From positions 62,001-126,000 of the forward strand of contig RXIW01000002.1 of assembly GCA_003989065.1 (NCBI GenBank): DNA of 64,000 bases. The letters run 5' to 3'. This document shows, piece by piece, positions 18,381 through 27,386 of this stretch. Within the stretch, counting starts at the first letter, position 1. Each line of letters opens with the position of its first letter. This DNA comes from Candidatus Competibacteraceae bacterium. GTDB lineage: Bacteria > Pseudomonadota > Gammaproteobacteria > Competibacterales > Competibacteraceae. Under the pieces are notes generated by a model. The model searched no databases, had not been told where the DNA came from, and saw only the letters and a program-made list of their open reading frames with translations. The position numbers and the translations under genes are program-made.

Positions 18381-19133
18381 ATGACTCGCGCTTTCACCGA
18401 TCACTTTGCGTCGGTCGCTGCCGATTACGCGCGGTTCCGGCCGGTTTATCCGGCGGCCCTGTTCGCATGGCTGGCCGATCTCGCTCCCGCGCGGACCATG
18501 GCCTGGGATTGCGCGGCGGGCAGCGGTCAGGCTTCCCGCGATCTGGCCGATCATTTCGACCAGGTCATCGCGACCGACGCCAGCGCCGCCCAGATTGCCG
18601 CCGCCCATCCCCATCACCGGGTGGAGTACCGGGTCGCGCCGGCTGAAGCCTCCGGGCTGTCGGCCGGAACGGTCGATCTGGTCACGGTCGCCCAGGCCCT
18701 GCACTGGTTCGACCTCGATCGCTTCTACGCCGAAGTCCGGCGGGTCCTGAAGCCTGGCGGTGTGCTGGTGGTGTGGAGTTATGGCGTGCTGGCGGTGGCC
18801 GGTACAGCGGTGGACGAGCGGGTACAGACGTTCTATCGCGACACCGTGGGACCCTACTGGCCACCGGAACGCCAGCTGGTGGAAAGCGGCTATCGGACGC
18901 TGCCGTTTCCCTTCGCCGAGCTGGAAGCGCCCGCTTTCCACATGGAAACGTCCTGGAGCCTGTCGGAATTGCTCGGTTACGTGCGCAGTTGGTCGGCGAC
19001 CGGGCGGTTCGGCGTCGAGCGGGGCTATGATCCGGTGACGGCGCTGGCGGATGAATTGGCCCCGCTGTGGGGTGCTCCACTCGAACCCCGGATCGTGACC
19101 TGGCCCCTGGCGCTGCGCGTCGGCAGGGTATGA
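18381..19133 (+). CDS. Class I SAM-dependent methyltransferase
   Basis: A 250-residue methyltransferase of the UbiE/type-11 group. Motif I is WDCAAGSGQASRDLA (about 42-56), followed by an acidic residue in VIATDAS, a VDLVTVAQALHWFD segment and VLKPGGVLVVW. It resembles small-molecule methyltransferases of the trans-aconitate methyltransferase-like type, but the substrate cannot be assigned. It is transcribed away from the sulfur operon. Confidence 0.8.
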   Translation: MTRAFTDHFASVAADYARFRPVYPAALFAWLADLAPARTMAWDCAAGSGQASRDLADHFDQVIATDASAAQIAAAHPHHRVEYRVAPAEASGLSAGTVDLVTVAQALHWFDLDRFYAEVRRVLKPGGVLVVWSYGVLAVAGTAVDERVQTFYRDTVGPYWPPERQLVESGYRTLPFPFAELEAPAFHMETSWSLSELLGYVRSWSATGRFGVERGYDPVTALADELAPLWGAPLEPRIVTWPLALRVGRV

Positions 19134-19216
19134 GCGGCAGGGTCGCGATCATCGCCGCAGCGATCCGTTGAAAAACCACTTGGGCGGGCCGACCGGCCGC
19201 CGCCATTGGAGCCTGC

Positions 19217-20116
19217 ATGATTTCAGCTTGGGAACTGCCCTTCGACGGGGGTCATGCCGATTTCCCCATCGCCCTGATCGGCTTGGGTCGGCGAGGATGC
19301 GAAGCGATTCAGCGCCTGCGCCAGGCGGGTTTGGCGGAGGTCCACGCGATCCTGATCGATCACGATCCCGACTCGCGCCAGACCGACAGCGACGCCCATC
19401 ACTGCGATTGGATCGGCAATGCGGCGACCGTGCCGGACTTTTCGACCGGCGCGGCGCTGGGGCTGGTGATCGTCGGGGCTGAGCACCACGACAAGACCGA
19501 GCAGCTCAGCTTCAAGCTGGGTCTGTTGCGGGAGCGGCCGACGCTGCTGCTGGGCATTATCCTGCCGCCGCCGCCCGGCGAGCGCATCCGCCTGAGCGCC
19601 GAGCTGCTCGGCAATCTGGATGGCCTGATGTGCTGGCCGCGCGATCCGAGCCAGGACGATGCCTGGGTCTTGCTGCAGGCGACGGTGACCGACTGGATCG
19701 CCGCGCTCGCCACGCCCGGTCCGGTCGAGGCCGATTTCGCTGGGCTGATCACCACCTTCAACGGTGCGCGGCCCATGCTGGTCGCCAGCGCGACGGAGGA
19801 GTATCCGGCCCGCCCGGAGCGGGTGCAGGCGGTGGCCTATGCAGCGCTGGCCGCCTGGTATGACCAGGGATTCAAGCCCGCTCAGGCGGCGGGCATGCTG
19901 GCAGTCGTGCGCGGTGTGGACGATGCGATGGTCGAAACCTGCGATGCCGTGAGTCGGCTGTTCCGCGATATCCTGCCGGAGGCGGCGCCGGTGATGGTGG
20001 CTGCGCCTGCCGGGGCTGGCTGGCAACAGCGGACTCGGGTCAGCCTGTTCGCGGTGGGCGCGTTTGGCGGGAGCGAGACCGACTGGTGGTCGCCGATCAC
20101 CCGCTGGAAAAGCTGA
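19217..20116 (+). CDS. Degenerate FtsZ-like protein
   Basis: A 299-residue protein whose layout follows FtsZ from end to end. The N-terminus IALIGLGRRGCEAI (18-31), then AGLAEVHAILID and SDAHHCDWIG, parallels the FtsZ nucleotide-binding start. The C-terminal half (PAQAAGMLAVVRGVDD, RTRVSLFAVGAFGG) parallels its C-terminal beta domain. The tubulin signature GGGTGTG is absent: that position reads GAEHHDKTEQ (87-96). GTP hydrolysis and polymerisation of the normal kind are therefore unlikely. It may be an FtsZ modulator or a repurposed paralogue. The start has GGAG six bases upstream. It is not recognised as a named family. Confidence 0.6.
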   Translation: MISAWELPFDGGHADFPIALIGLGRRGCEAIQRLRQAGLAEVHAILIDHDPDSRQTDSDAHHCDWIGNAATVPDFSTGAALGLVIVGAEHHDKTEQLSFKLGLLRERPTLLLGIILPPPPGERIRLSAELLGNLDGLMCWPRDPSQDDAWVLLQATVTDWIAALATPGPVEADFAGLITTFNGARPMLVASATEEYPARPERVQAVAYAALAAWYDQGFKPAQAAGMLAVVRGVDDAMVETCDAVSRLFRDILPEAAPVMVAAPAGAGWQQRTRVSLFAVGAFGGSETDWWSPITRWKS

Positions 20117-20170
20117 CCGCCGTCGTCGTCGCTATCACTGCGGCGTGACGAGCGGGACGGACGATCGGCG

Positions 20171-20199
20171 TTGCGCCTCCCGCCCTTTCCCCCTAGAAT
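20171..20199 (+). promoter_or_regulatory. Promoter of the rpsF operon
   Basis: TTGCGC (20171-20176) and TAGAAT (20194-20199) are separated by exactly 17 bases and sit 86 bases before rpsF, with GC-rich flanks. Confidence 0.55.
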
Positions 20200-20211
20200 A
20201 CCCTCCCTTTG

Positions 20212-20258
20212 CGACCCGTCCGGGTCGTGACTCCTTGCCTCACCGCCCTGCGGGAGGC
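20212..20258 (+). promoter_or_regulatory. Structured rpsF leader, candidate S6-S18 binding site
   Basis: Two hairpins occupy the 5' leader. The first is CGACCC-GTCC-GGGTCG (20212-20227). The second (20237-20258) pairs GCCTC/GAGGC and CCGC/GCGG with a bulged A between, around a CCT loop. S6-S18 autoregulatory leaders in many bacteria have a stem with a CCG element just before rpsF; the second hairpin contains CCG, but I cannot confirm the family from sequence alone. Confidence 0.35.
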
Positions 20259-20284
20259 TATTTCTTCATCCGTAAGGAGCCCTT

Positions 20285-20698
20285 ATGCGACATTACGAAA
20301 TCGTGTTCATGGTTCATCCTGACCAGAGCGATCAGGTGCCGGCCATGGTCGAGCGCTATCGCGCCCTGATCGAGGAAGATGGCGGCCGCATCCACCGCCT
20401 GGAAGATTGGGGCCGGCGTCAGCTGGCATATCCGATCAACAAGATCCACAAGGCGCACTATGTTCTGATGAACATCGAATGCAGCCAGCCGGTGCTGGAC
20501 GAAATCCAGAGTGCGTTCCGTTTCAACGATGCGGTCATCCGCAACCTCATCATCCAGCGGGACGGCCCCGAGACCGAACCCTCGCCGCTGATCAAGGCCC
20601 GTGACGAACGTCCCGAGCGCGAGGAGCGCGGCGGTCGCGGCGATCGCGACGAGATCGACGACGAAGTCGAAGTCGAGGCCGACGACGAGGCGGCCTGA
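20285..20698 (+). CDS. rpsF: 30S ribosomal protein bS6
   Basis: Small-subunit protein that binds bS18 on the platform. The 137 residues start [17 protein letters not shown] and include [26 protein letters not shown], both typical of bS6. The C-terminus is a long acidic and basic tail (Glu/Asp/Arg-rich), as in other gammaproteobacterial S6 proteins, which are modified by glutamate addition in E. coli. AAGGAG lies five bases before the start. First gene of rpsF-priB-rpsR-membrane protein-rplI. Confidence 0.97.
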   Translation: MRHYEIVFMVHPDQSDQVPAMVERYRALIEEDGGRIHRLEDWGRRQLAYPINKIHKAHYVLMNIECSQPVLDEIQSAFRFNDAVIRNLIIQRDGPETEPSPLIKARDERPEREERGGRGDRDEIDDEVEVEADDEAA

Positions 20699-20721
20699 GC
20701 CTGCAGCGTTCCGGGGCCGCC

Positions 20722-21060
20722 ATGCCTGCGCCAGCCGCCGATAATTGCCTGATCATCGCCGGTCGGGTCGCGGGCGCCGGCGAGCTGCGCGCCTCGCCAG
20801 CCGGCGTCGCGATTGGCCGCTTTCTGCTGGAGCATCAGTCCGAGCAGATCGAGGCCACTGTTTCGCGCCAGGTGCGTTGCCGAATCCCAGTCATGGCCTG
20901 CGGTGCGTCGCTGGCCGAGCGGGCCGGGCGATTGCCGGTTGGAGCCTGGGTCCGCGTGCAAGGCTTCGTCGGTCGCGCCAACTACCGCGAAGGCGAATAT
21001 CGGCTGGTGTTGCACGCCGCCCGCATTGACATTCTCGCTACCGAATCATCTGAGGATTAA
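20722..21060 (+). CDS. priB: Primosomal replication protein PriB
   Basis: Single-stranded DNA-binding OB-fold protein that helps PriA restart stalled forks. It has 112 residues and occupies the usual place between rpsF and rpsR. Recognisable parts are [22 protein letters not shown] near the start and [26 protein letters not shown] in the second half. PriB is largely limited to gamma- and betaproteobacteria, so it also informs the taxonomy. Confidence 0.93.
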   Translation: MPAPAADNCLIIAGRVAGAGELRASPAGVAIGRFLLEHQSEQIEATVSRQVRCRIPVMACGASLAERAGRLPVGAWVRVQGFVGRANYREGEYRLVLHAARIDILATESSED

Positions 21061-21064
21061 TTTC

Positions 21065-21289
21065 ATGTCGCGTTTTTTCCGTCGTAAGAAGTTCTGCCGT
21101 TTCACCGCCGAAGGCGTCAAAGAAATCGATTACAAGGACATCGCCGTCCTGAAGAACTACGTCACCGAGACCGGCAAGATCGTGCCGAGCCGCATTACCG
21201 GAACCAAGGCCCGCTACCAGCGGCAGCTGTCGGTGGCGATCAAGCGCGCCCGGTTCCTGGCGCTGCTGCCGTACTGCGACCGCCACTGA
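21065..21289 (+). CDS. rpsR: 30S ribosomal protein bS18
   Basis: A 74-residue basic protein, [17 protein letters not shown] to [14 protein letters not shown], matching bS18 along its whole length ([30 protein letters not shown]). It starts four bases after the priB stop, with TGAGGAT upstream. It binds bS6 in the ribosome. Confidence 0.97.
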   Translation: MSRFFRRKKFCRFTAEGVKEIDYKDIAVLKNYVTETGKIVPSRITGTKARYQRQLSVAIKRARFLALLPYCDRH

Positions 21290-21335
21290 GCCGCCGTTCG
21301 GGGCGAGTCCGGGTCCGCCATAGGAACGGTCCGAG

Positions 21336-22250
21336 ATGAGAGCGCTCGCTGGCTTCATCATGCGCGGCCGTTCGGCGGCGGCGCTGGTTGCGGCTGCCGC
21401 TGCGGCGCTGTTCTGGCTGTTCCCACCGTTTCTGGTGGCCTCCGGTGCGGTGGTGGCGTTGGCGACCCTGCGCCGGGGCGCGGCCGAAGGTGGACTGCTC
21501 ATGCTGCTGGCCGGTCTTGGGGCAGTGGCTCTGAGCGGGTTGGCGCTGGGGACGCCGTGGCCGATGCTGAAGGTGTTGCTGGCCTGCTGGCTGCCCCTGT
21601 GGTTGCTGGCGCTCATCCTGCGGGCGACAGTATCCCTGACGCGAACGGTGCAAGTCGCCGCCGTCATGGCCCTGCTGGGGGTGGTCGGCTTTTACCTGCT
21701 GCTGGGCGATCCGGCGGTCTGGTGGAGCGCGATACTGGCCAACTGGCGGCAGGAGCTGACCACGCTGGCGCTGCAGCAGGGGACCGATCCGGCCACCCTG
21801 GGCCAGTTGCTGGGCCTGCTCGAAGGTTGGGCGCCGTACCTGCCCGGCCAGACAGTCAGCGCAGCGCTGCTGTTCGTGCTGCTGGCCCTGTTCCTGGGCC
21901 GCTGGTGGCAGGCGTTGCTGTTCAATCCCGGCGGTTTCGGGGGCGAGGCGCGCGAGCTGCGTCTGGGCCAGCCGTTGGCCCTGCTGGCGCTGAGCCTGTT
22001 CGCCGGTGCGTTGCTGTCCGATTGGCCGCCGCTGATCAACCTGGCGCTGGTTCTAGGCACGCTGTACACCGTGCAGGGGGTCGCCCTGGTTCACGCCCTG
22101 GTGGCCAAGCTGCACCTGTCGCCGGCCTGGCTGCTGCTGTTCTATCTGTTGCTGCTGCCGTTCCTGTCGCAACTGGTGATGGCGTTGGGTCTGGTGGACG
22201 CCTGGGCCGATTTCCGGACCCGCATCCGCCCGCGGCCGCGCTCGTCCTGA
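21336..22250 (+). CDS. DUF2232/YybS-like membrane protein
   Basis: A 304-residue protein with about eight hydrophobic helices and few charged residues. Members of the YybS/DUF2232 group are often found between rpsR and rplI, which fits this position exactly. Function is not established. It is 46 bases after rpsR and 44 bases before rplI, so it lies within the ribosomal operon. Confidence 0.7.
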   Translation: MRALAGFIMRGRSAAALVAAAAAALFWLFPPFLVASGAVVALATLRRGAAEGGLLMLLAGLGAVALSGLALGTPWPMLKVLLACWLPLWLLALILRATVSLTRTVQVAAVMALLGVVGFYLLLGDPAVWWSAILANWRQELTTLALQQGTDPATLGQLLGLLEGWAPYLPGQTVSAALLFVLLALFLGRWWQALLFNPGGFGGEARELRLGQPLALLALSLFAGALLSDWPPLINLALVLGTLYTVQGVALVHALVAKLHLSPAWLLLFYLLLLPFLSQLVMALGLVDAWADFRTRIRPRPRSS

Positions 22251-22294
22251 GTTCTCCCAAACGCTTTGCATTGCTTATTTTTTGGAGTTTGACG

Positions 22295-22744
22295 ATGGAA
22301 ATCATTCTGCTGGAAAAAGTCGCCAATCTGGGTGCCCTGGGCGACCAGGTCAAGGTCAAGCCGGGCTATGCCCGCAATTTTCTGATTCCCAAGGGTAAGG
22401 CCACCGAGGCGACCTCCGCCAACCGGGCCCGCTTCGAAGCGCGCCGCGCCGAACTGGAGCGGATCGCCGCCGATGCCTTGGACAAGGCCAGCGCGCGTGC
22501 CGAACAGCTGGCGGAGTTGATCGTCACGCTGTCGGTGAAGACCGGTAACGAAGGTCGGCTGTTCGGCTCGGTGGGTTCGGCCGATATCGCCAGCGCGGTC
22601 GCCGCCGCCGGCATCGAATTGGAGAAGCACGAGGTGCGTCTGGCCGGCGGTCCGATTCGCCAAATCGGCGAATACGATGTCGATCTGTATCTGCATCCCG
22701 AGGTGAAGACGCAGATTCGCGTCAACGTCATCGCCGAAGGGTAA
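22295..22744 (+). CDS. rplI: 50S ribosomal protein bL9
   Basis: A 149-residue protein with the two-domain bL9 form: an N-terminal rRNA-binding domain ([30 protein letters not shown] in outline), a long connecting helix and a C-terminal domain ([28 protein letters not shown]). TTGGAG lies nine bases upstream of the ATG. Last ribosomal gene before dnaB. Confidence 0.97.
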   Translation: MEIILLEKVANLGALGDQVKVKPGYARNFLIPKGKATEATSANRARFEARRAELERIAADALDKASARAEQLAELIVTLSVKTGNEGRLFGSVGSADIASAVAAAGIELEKHEVRLAGGPIRQIGEYDVDLYLHPEVKTQIRVNVIAEG

Positions 22745-22932
22745 GTCTAGGTTGACACATCCGTGCTGGGGTTTTGATCTACACTTAAAAATCATTCCCC
22801 GCGCGGGGCGCCCCTCTCGATGCCCGACGCCTGTCGGGCGATTTGCTCCATAGCGCCTGGGAGTTTCGTGGCCGTACCGTCGGATCATCGCGGCGGGCGG
22901 CGGATCGCCGGTTCATTTCCGAGAATTCCGTC

Positions 22933-24432
22933 ATGCAGCCCGTTGCTCCGTTTCCCAACCGTAAGGATATTGCCGCCGAAGCCCTGCGAATACCGCCGCA
23001 TTCGCTCGAAGCCGAGCAAGCGGTGCTGGGCGGCCTGATGCTGGATAACGCCACCTGGGATCAGGTGGCCGACCGGTTGAGCGAAAGCGATTTCTACCGG
23101 GCCGACCACCGGCTGATCTTTCGGGCTGTCCGTCGCTTGGCCGAGCAGGGCAAGCCGTTCGATCTGTTGACCCTGGCGGAATGGCTGGAAGGCCAGCATC
23201 AGTTGGACGAAGCGGGCGGCTTCGCCTATCTGGGGGTGCTGGCGCGCGATACGCCGAGCGCTGCCAACGTCCGCGCCTACGCCGACATCATCCGCGAGCG
23301 TTCGGTGCGCCGCGAGCTGATCCGCACCGCGACCGAAATCGCCGACAGCGCCTACGATCCTCGAGGCCGCGACAGCAAGGCATTGTTGGACGACGCCGAA
23401 AAGCGGGTGTTTGCTATCGCTGAGCGCGGTTTTCGCAGCCAGGAAGGCTTCACCGACATCAAGGATCTACTGGCGCGCACGGTGGAGCGGATCGACGTGC
23501 TGTTCCAGCGCGATAATCCGATTACCGGTATCCCCACCGGCTGGCCCGATTTCGACGAGATGACCGCTGGTTTGCAACGCGGTGATTTGATCGTGATCGC
23601 TGGGCGGCCGTCGATGGGCAAGACCAGTCTGGCCATGAATATCGTCGAATTCGCGGCTATTCAGGTGAAATGCCCGGTGGCGGTGTTCAGCATGGAAATG
23701 CCGGGCGAGAGCCTGATCATGCGGTTGATGTCGTCGCTGGGGCGGATCGACCAGCATCGGGTGCGGACCGGGCGGCTCGAGGAAGAGGACTGGCCACGGC
23801 TGACCTCGGCGGTGACCATGCTGTCGGAAGCGCGGCTGTTCATCGACGACAGCTCCAATCTCAGTCCGAACGAGCTGCGGGCGCGGGCGCGCCGCCTGCA
23901 TCGGCAGGAGGGGCAGCTGGGCCTGATCGTGGTGGACTATCTACAGTTGATGCAGGTGCCAGGCACCAACGAGAATCGGGCTACCGAGGTTTCGGAGATT
24001 TCCCGTTCGCTCAAGGCGTTGGCCAAGGAACTATCGGTGCCGGTGCTGGCCCTGTCGCAGCTCAACCGGACCCTGGAACAGCGCGGCGACAAGCGGCCGA
24101 TCATGTCGGACTTGCGCGAATCGGGTGCCATCGAGCAGGACGCCGATCTGATCTGCTTCATTTACCGCGACGAGGTCTACAATCCCGACAGTCCCGACAA
24201 GGGCATCGCCGAGATCATCGTCGCCAAACAACGCAACGGCCCCATCGGGGTCACCCGTCTCACTTTTCTGGGGCAGTACACGCGTTTCGAGAGTTATGCC
24301 CCGGAGCCCTATTCGTCAGGTTTCGTCTATGAGTCGAGCAACCCGGGTGCGCCTCGATCTGGGGGCGCTGGTCCACAATCTGCAGCGGGTAAGAACGGCC
24401 GCGCCGGGCCGGCGGGTAGCATCCGCCGTTAA
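22933..24432 (+). CDS. dnaB: Replicative DNA helicase DnaB
   Basis: Hexameric helicase that unwinds DNA at the fork. The 499 residues have the N-terminal domain (PHSLEAEQAVLGGLMLDN onward), linker and RecA-like motor with Walker A GRPSMGKTS, GIPTGWPDFDEMT, DYLQLM and SQLNRTLEQR. The start at 22933 gives the normal beginning; open sequence upstream is not conserved. About 30 C-terminal Gly/Ala/Ser-rich residues extend past the usual end, and their coding sequence overlaps alr by 104 bases in another frame. Confidence 0.96.
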   Translation: MQPVAPFPNRKDIAAEALRIPPHSLEAEQAVLGGLMLDNATWDQVADRLSESDFYRADHRLIFRAVRRLAEQGKPFDLLTLAEWLEGQHQLDEAGGFAYLGVLARDTPSAANVRAYADIIRERSVRRELIRTATEIADSAYDPRGRDSKALLDDAEKRVFAIAERGFRSQEGFTDIKDLLARTVERIDVLFQRDNPITGIPTGWPDFDEMTAGLQRGDLIVIAGRPSMGKTSLAMNIVEFAAIQVKCPVAVFSMEMPGESLIMRLMSSLGRIDQHRVRTGRLEEEDWPRLTSAVTMLSEARLFIDDSSNLSPNELRARARRLHRQEGQLGLIVVDYLQLMQVPGTNENRATEVSEISRSLKALAKELSVPVLALSQLNRTLEQRGDKRPIMSDLRESGAIEQDADLICFIYRDEVYNPDSPDKGIAEIIVAKQRNGPIGVTRLTFLGQYTRFESYAPEPYSSGFVYESSNPGAPRSGGAGPQSAAGKNGRAGPAGSIRR

Positions 24433-25423
24433 GGCCGAAGGTTACGGCCATGGTTTGGTGCGGGCCGCCCGCGCTCTGGCCAGCGATGTTTTTGCGGTGG
24501 CCTGTGTCGAAGAAGCGCTGATCCTGCGCGAGGCCGGCATCGAACAGCCCATCTTGTTGCTGGAAGGGGTGTTCGAGGCGGCGGAATTGCCGCTGTGCGC
24601 TCGCTATGGACTGGAGATCGCCGTCCATCATCCCGACCAGGCGCGCATGCTGGAAGTTGCCCGCTTGGAAACGCCGGTGCGGGCCTGGTTGAAGATCGAC
24701 ACCGGTATGCATCGCCTCGGTTTGGATCCGGATACGGTGGCGGCCATGGCGCAGCGGTTGCGCGACTGTCCATCGGTGCGGCCCGAACTGGGGATGATGA
24801 GCCATCTGGCGCGGGCCGACGAGCGGGACAGCGACTACACCCGGCAACAATTGCAAACCTTCGAGATCGCCACCTCCGGCCTGAACGGTCCGCGCTCGCT
24901 GGCCAATTCCGCCGGAGTGCTCGGCTGGCCACAGACCCATTTCGATCTGGTGCGGCCTGGCATCATGCTGTACGGCGCTTCCCCATTCGTCGACAGTCTG
25001 GCGCCGGACGAGGCGTTGCGGCCGGTCATGACCCTGCACACCCGGCTGATTACCATCAAGCGCCTGCACAAGGGCGATCCGGTCGGCTACGGCGGAACCT
25101 GGAGCTGTCCGGAAGATATGGATGTGGGGGTGGCGGCGATCGGCTACGGCGACGGTTATCCGCGTCACGCGCCGTCCGGGACGCCGGTGCTGCTCAATGG
25201 TCGCGAGGCGGCGCTGATCGGCCGGGTATCGATGGATATGATCAGCCTGGATTTGCGCCGTCATCCCGAGGCGCGGATCGGCGATCCGGTGGTGCTGTGG
25301 GGCGAGGGGCTACCGGTGGAGCGGGTTGCCCAGGCCGCTGGCACCATCTCCTATACCTTGCTGTGCGGAGTGACGGCCCGAGTGCCGCGCGACGTGATCG
25401 AGCCGCCTACCGTGGTTGGTTAG
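24329..25423 (+). CDS. alr: Alanine racemase
   Basis: PLP enzyme making D-alanine for peptidoglycan. The 364 residues have the PLP lysine Lys35 in AVKAEGYGHG (AVVKANAYGHG in most homologues), the TIM-barrel motif KIDTGMHRLG, GIMLYGASP, and the catalytic tyrosine region AIGYGDGYPRH in the C-terminal domain. The gene starts inside the end of dnaB; the ATG at 24329 gives the family's usual N-terminus (TRVRLDLGALVHNL). Translation is probably coupled to dnaB. Confidence 0.95.
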   Translation: MSRATRVRLDLGALVHNLQRVRTAAPGRRVASAVKAEGYGHGLVRAARALASDVFAVACVEEALILREAGIEQPILLLEGVFEAAELPLCARYGLEIAVHHPDQARMLEVARLETPVRAWLKIDTGMHRLGLDPDTVAAMAQRLRDCPSVRPELGMMSHLARADERDSDYTRQQLQTFEIATSGLNGPRSLANSAGVLGWPQTHFDLVRPGIMLYGASPFVDSLAPDEALRPVMTLHTRLITIKRLHKGDPVGYGGTWSCPEDMDVGVAAIGYGDGYPRHAPSGTPVLLNGREAALIGRVSMDMISLDLRRHPEARIGDPVVLWGEGLPVERVAQAAGTISYTLLCGVTARVPRDVIEPPTVVG

Positions 25424-25428
25424 GACGA

Positions 25429-26802
25429 GTGAGCAAGGGCCGCACGGTTTACGTTTGCACCGAATGCGGGGCGCAGGCCAGTAAATGGTCGGGGCAGTGC
25501 GGTGACTGCGGGGCCTGGAATACCTTGCAGGAGACTTTGGCCGTGCCGCCCGCCAGCAAGGGCGGGATTAAGCCGGCCGGTTATACCGGGGCCGTGGCCG
25601 GGACCGAGGTGCGCAGCCTGGCCGAGGTGGACGCCACGGTCGAAGTCCGGCAATCCTGCGGCAACGGCGAACTGGATCGGGTATTGGGCGGCGGCCTGGT
25701 CAACGGCTCGGTGACTCTGATCGGCGGCGATCCGGGCATCGGCAAGTCTACCCTGCTGTTGCAGGTCCTGGCGGCCTTGGCGGCGCGCAGCCGCACCCTG
25801 TACGTCAGCGGCGAAGAATCGCCGCAGCAGATCAGCCTGCGCGCCCAGCGCTTGCGGCTGGCGCGCGAGCCGCTGCGGCTGATGCCGGAGATCTGCATCG
25901 AGCGAATCTTGGCGGGAGCCGAACTCGAGCAGCCGCAGGTCATGGTGATCGACTCGATCCAGACCGTGTTCACCGAACGGCTGCAGTCGGCGCCGGGTTC
26001 GGTGGCACAGGTGCGCGAGAGCGCGGCGCAGCTGGTGCGTTTCGCCAAGGCCACCGGCACGGCCCTGTTCCTGGTCGGGCATGTCACCAAGGAAGGCGCG
26101 ATCGCCGGTCCGCGGGTGCTGGAGCACATGGTCGATACCGTGCTGTATTTCGAAGGCGATCCCAGCGGACGGTTGCGGGTGCTGCGGGCGGTCAAGAATC
26201 GCTACGGTGCGGTCAACGAACTGGGCGTGTTCGCCATGACCGAGCAGGGGTTGAAGGAGGTGAACAACCCCTCGGCCATCTTCCTGTCCCGTCACGATAC
26301 TCCGGTGGCTGGCAGCGTGATCATGGTGACCCGCGAAGGAACCCGGCCGTTGCTGGTGGAGATCCAGGCGCTGGTGGACGAATGCCACGGCGGCAATCCG
26401 CGCCGGGTGACGCTGGGGTTGGAGCAGAACCGCTTGGCCATGTTGCTGGCGGTGTTGCATCGCCACGGCGGGGTAGCGATGTACGACCAGGACGTCTACG
26501 TCAATGCCGTCGGCGGGGTGCGCATCAACGAAACGGCGGTCGATCTGGCGGTGTTGCTGGCGGCTTTGTCGAGTTTTCGCGATCGGCCTTTGCCGACCGA
26601 TCTGGTGGTGTTCGGGGAAGTGGGGCTGGCGGGAGAGATCCGGCCGGTGCCGAATGGCGAGGAACGCTTGCGGGAAGCGGCCAAGCACGGTTTCAAGCAG
26701 GCGATCGTGCCGCGCGCCAACCTGCCGCGACGCGGTAGCCGGATGGATGGCCTGGAACTGCGCGGCGTCACCCGTCTGAGCGAGGTGATGAGCGGGTTCT
26801 GA
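25429..26802 (+). CDS. radA: DNA repair protein RadA
   Basis: RecA-related ATPase that promotes branch migration during recombination. The 457 residues show an N-terminal C4 zinc finger (CTECGAQASKWSGQCGDC), Walker A GGDPGIGKST, the RadA-specific motif KNRYG (KNRFG in most) and a C-terminal Lon-like domain (SSFRDRPLPTDLVVFGEVGL). The start is GTG at 25429, five bases after the alr stop, with AGGA just upstream. Confidence 0.94.
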   Translation: MSKGRTVYVCTECGAQASKWSGQCGDCGAWNTLQETLAVPPASKGGIKPAGYTGAVAGTEVRSLAEVDATVEVRQSCGNGELDRVLGGGLVNGSVTLIGGDPGIGKSTLLLQVLAALAARSRTLYVSGEESPQQISLRAQRLRLAREPLRLMPEICIERILAGAELEQPQVMVIDSIQTVFTERLQSAPGSVAQVRESAAQLVRFAKATGTALFLVGHVTKEGAIAGPRVLEHMVDTVLYFEGDPSGRLRVLRAVKNRYGAVNELGVFAMTEQGLKEVNNPSAIFLSRHDTPVAGSVIMVTREGTRPLLVEIQALVDECHGGNPRRVTLGLEQNRLAMLLAVLHRHGGVAMYDQDVYVNAVGGVRINETAVDLAVLLAALSSFRDRPLPTDLVVFGEVGLAGEIRPVPNGEERLREAAKHGFKQAIVPRANLPRRGSRMDGLELRGVTRLSEVMSGF

Positions 26803-26838
26803 GGGCGGAGTCCGCCAGGGTGGATGCGTTGTCTCCGC

Positions 26839-27342
26839 CTAGGCGAGCAGCCAATAGGCGACGGCTGACAGACTCACCAGCCCTTCGGTCACGGCGGCGC
26901 CGAACAGCAGCCAGCGCGGGCGGCGGATGGGCGCGAACAGCGCGGCCATGGCGAAGACCAGCGCCAACCCCGGCGCTACCAACAGTCGCAAGATGCCGAT
27001 GAGTTCTCCAACGCCCCAAAGCGGGTTGGGCAGATTGGACGCCCACACGACCGTCAATCCGGCCCATATAGCCGTGGTGGCCAGCACGACCGCAACGAGC
27101 GAAGCCACGGTCCAGAACGGCTCGAACGGTCGGAGGAAATACAGCGCCAGTCCTGTCGGGATGAGCGCCAGAAAGCCGAACAGGCCGATGAAGAGCAGAA
27201 GATCGCCGAAAGCGCTCATGCCGGACGAAGCCTGGTCGGTGGCGTCCAGGGACAGCTGGCGCAGGTAAAACGCGGCGCCGGCGAACAGCAAAGCCGCTGC
27301 GTAGCCACCACCCACCACGCCCACTTGGGTAAGTTTGTTCAT
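26839..27342 (-). CDS. Small integral membrane protein, unknown function
   Basis: A 167-residue protein with about five hydrophobic helices. GAGG lies five bases before the ATG. No family motif is recognised. It is convergent with radA, and its start is 45 bases from the stop of the upstream lipoprotein gene on the same strand, so the two may be co-transcribed. Confidence 0.6.
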   Translation of the reverse strand: MNKLTQVGVVGGGYAAALLFAGAAFYLRQLSLDATDQASSGMSAFGDLLLFIGLFGFLALIPTGLALYFLRPFEPFWTVASLVAVVLATTAIWAGLTVVWASNLPNPLWGVGELIGILRLLVAPGLALVFAMAALFAPIRRPRWLLFGAAVTEGLVSLSAVAYWLLA

Positions 27343-27386
27343 GCCGACCTCGCGTGAATCCTGCACTATCCGTATCCCAATACCAG

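Noticed and set aside
25420-26688. A 422-codon frame opposite radA
   Set aside because: His/Gln/Arg-rich shadow; RadA motifs are on the plus strand.
26804-26816. GGCGGA/TCCGCC hairpin as radA terminator
   Set aside because: Loop of one base and no T-tract; too weak to call.
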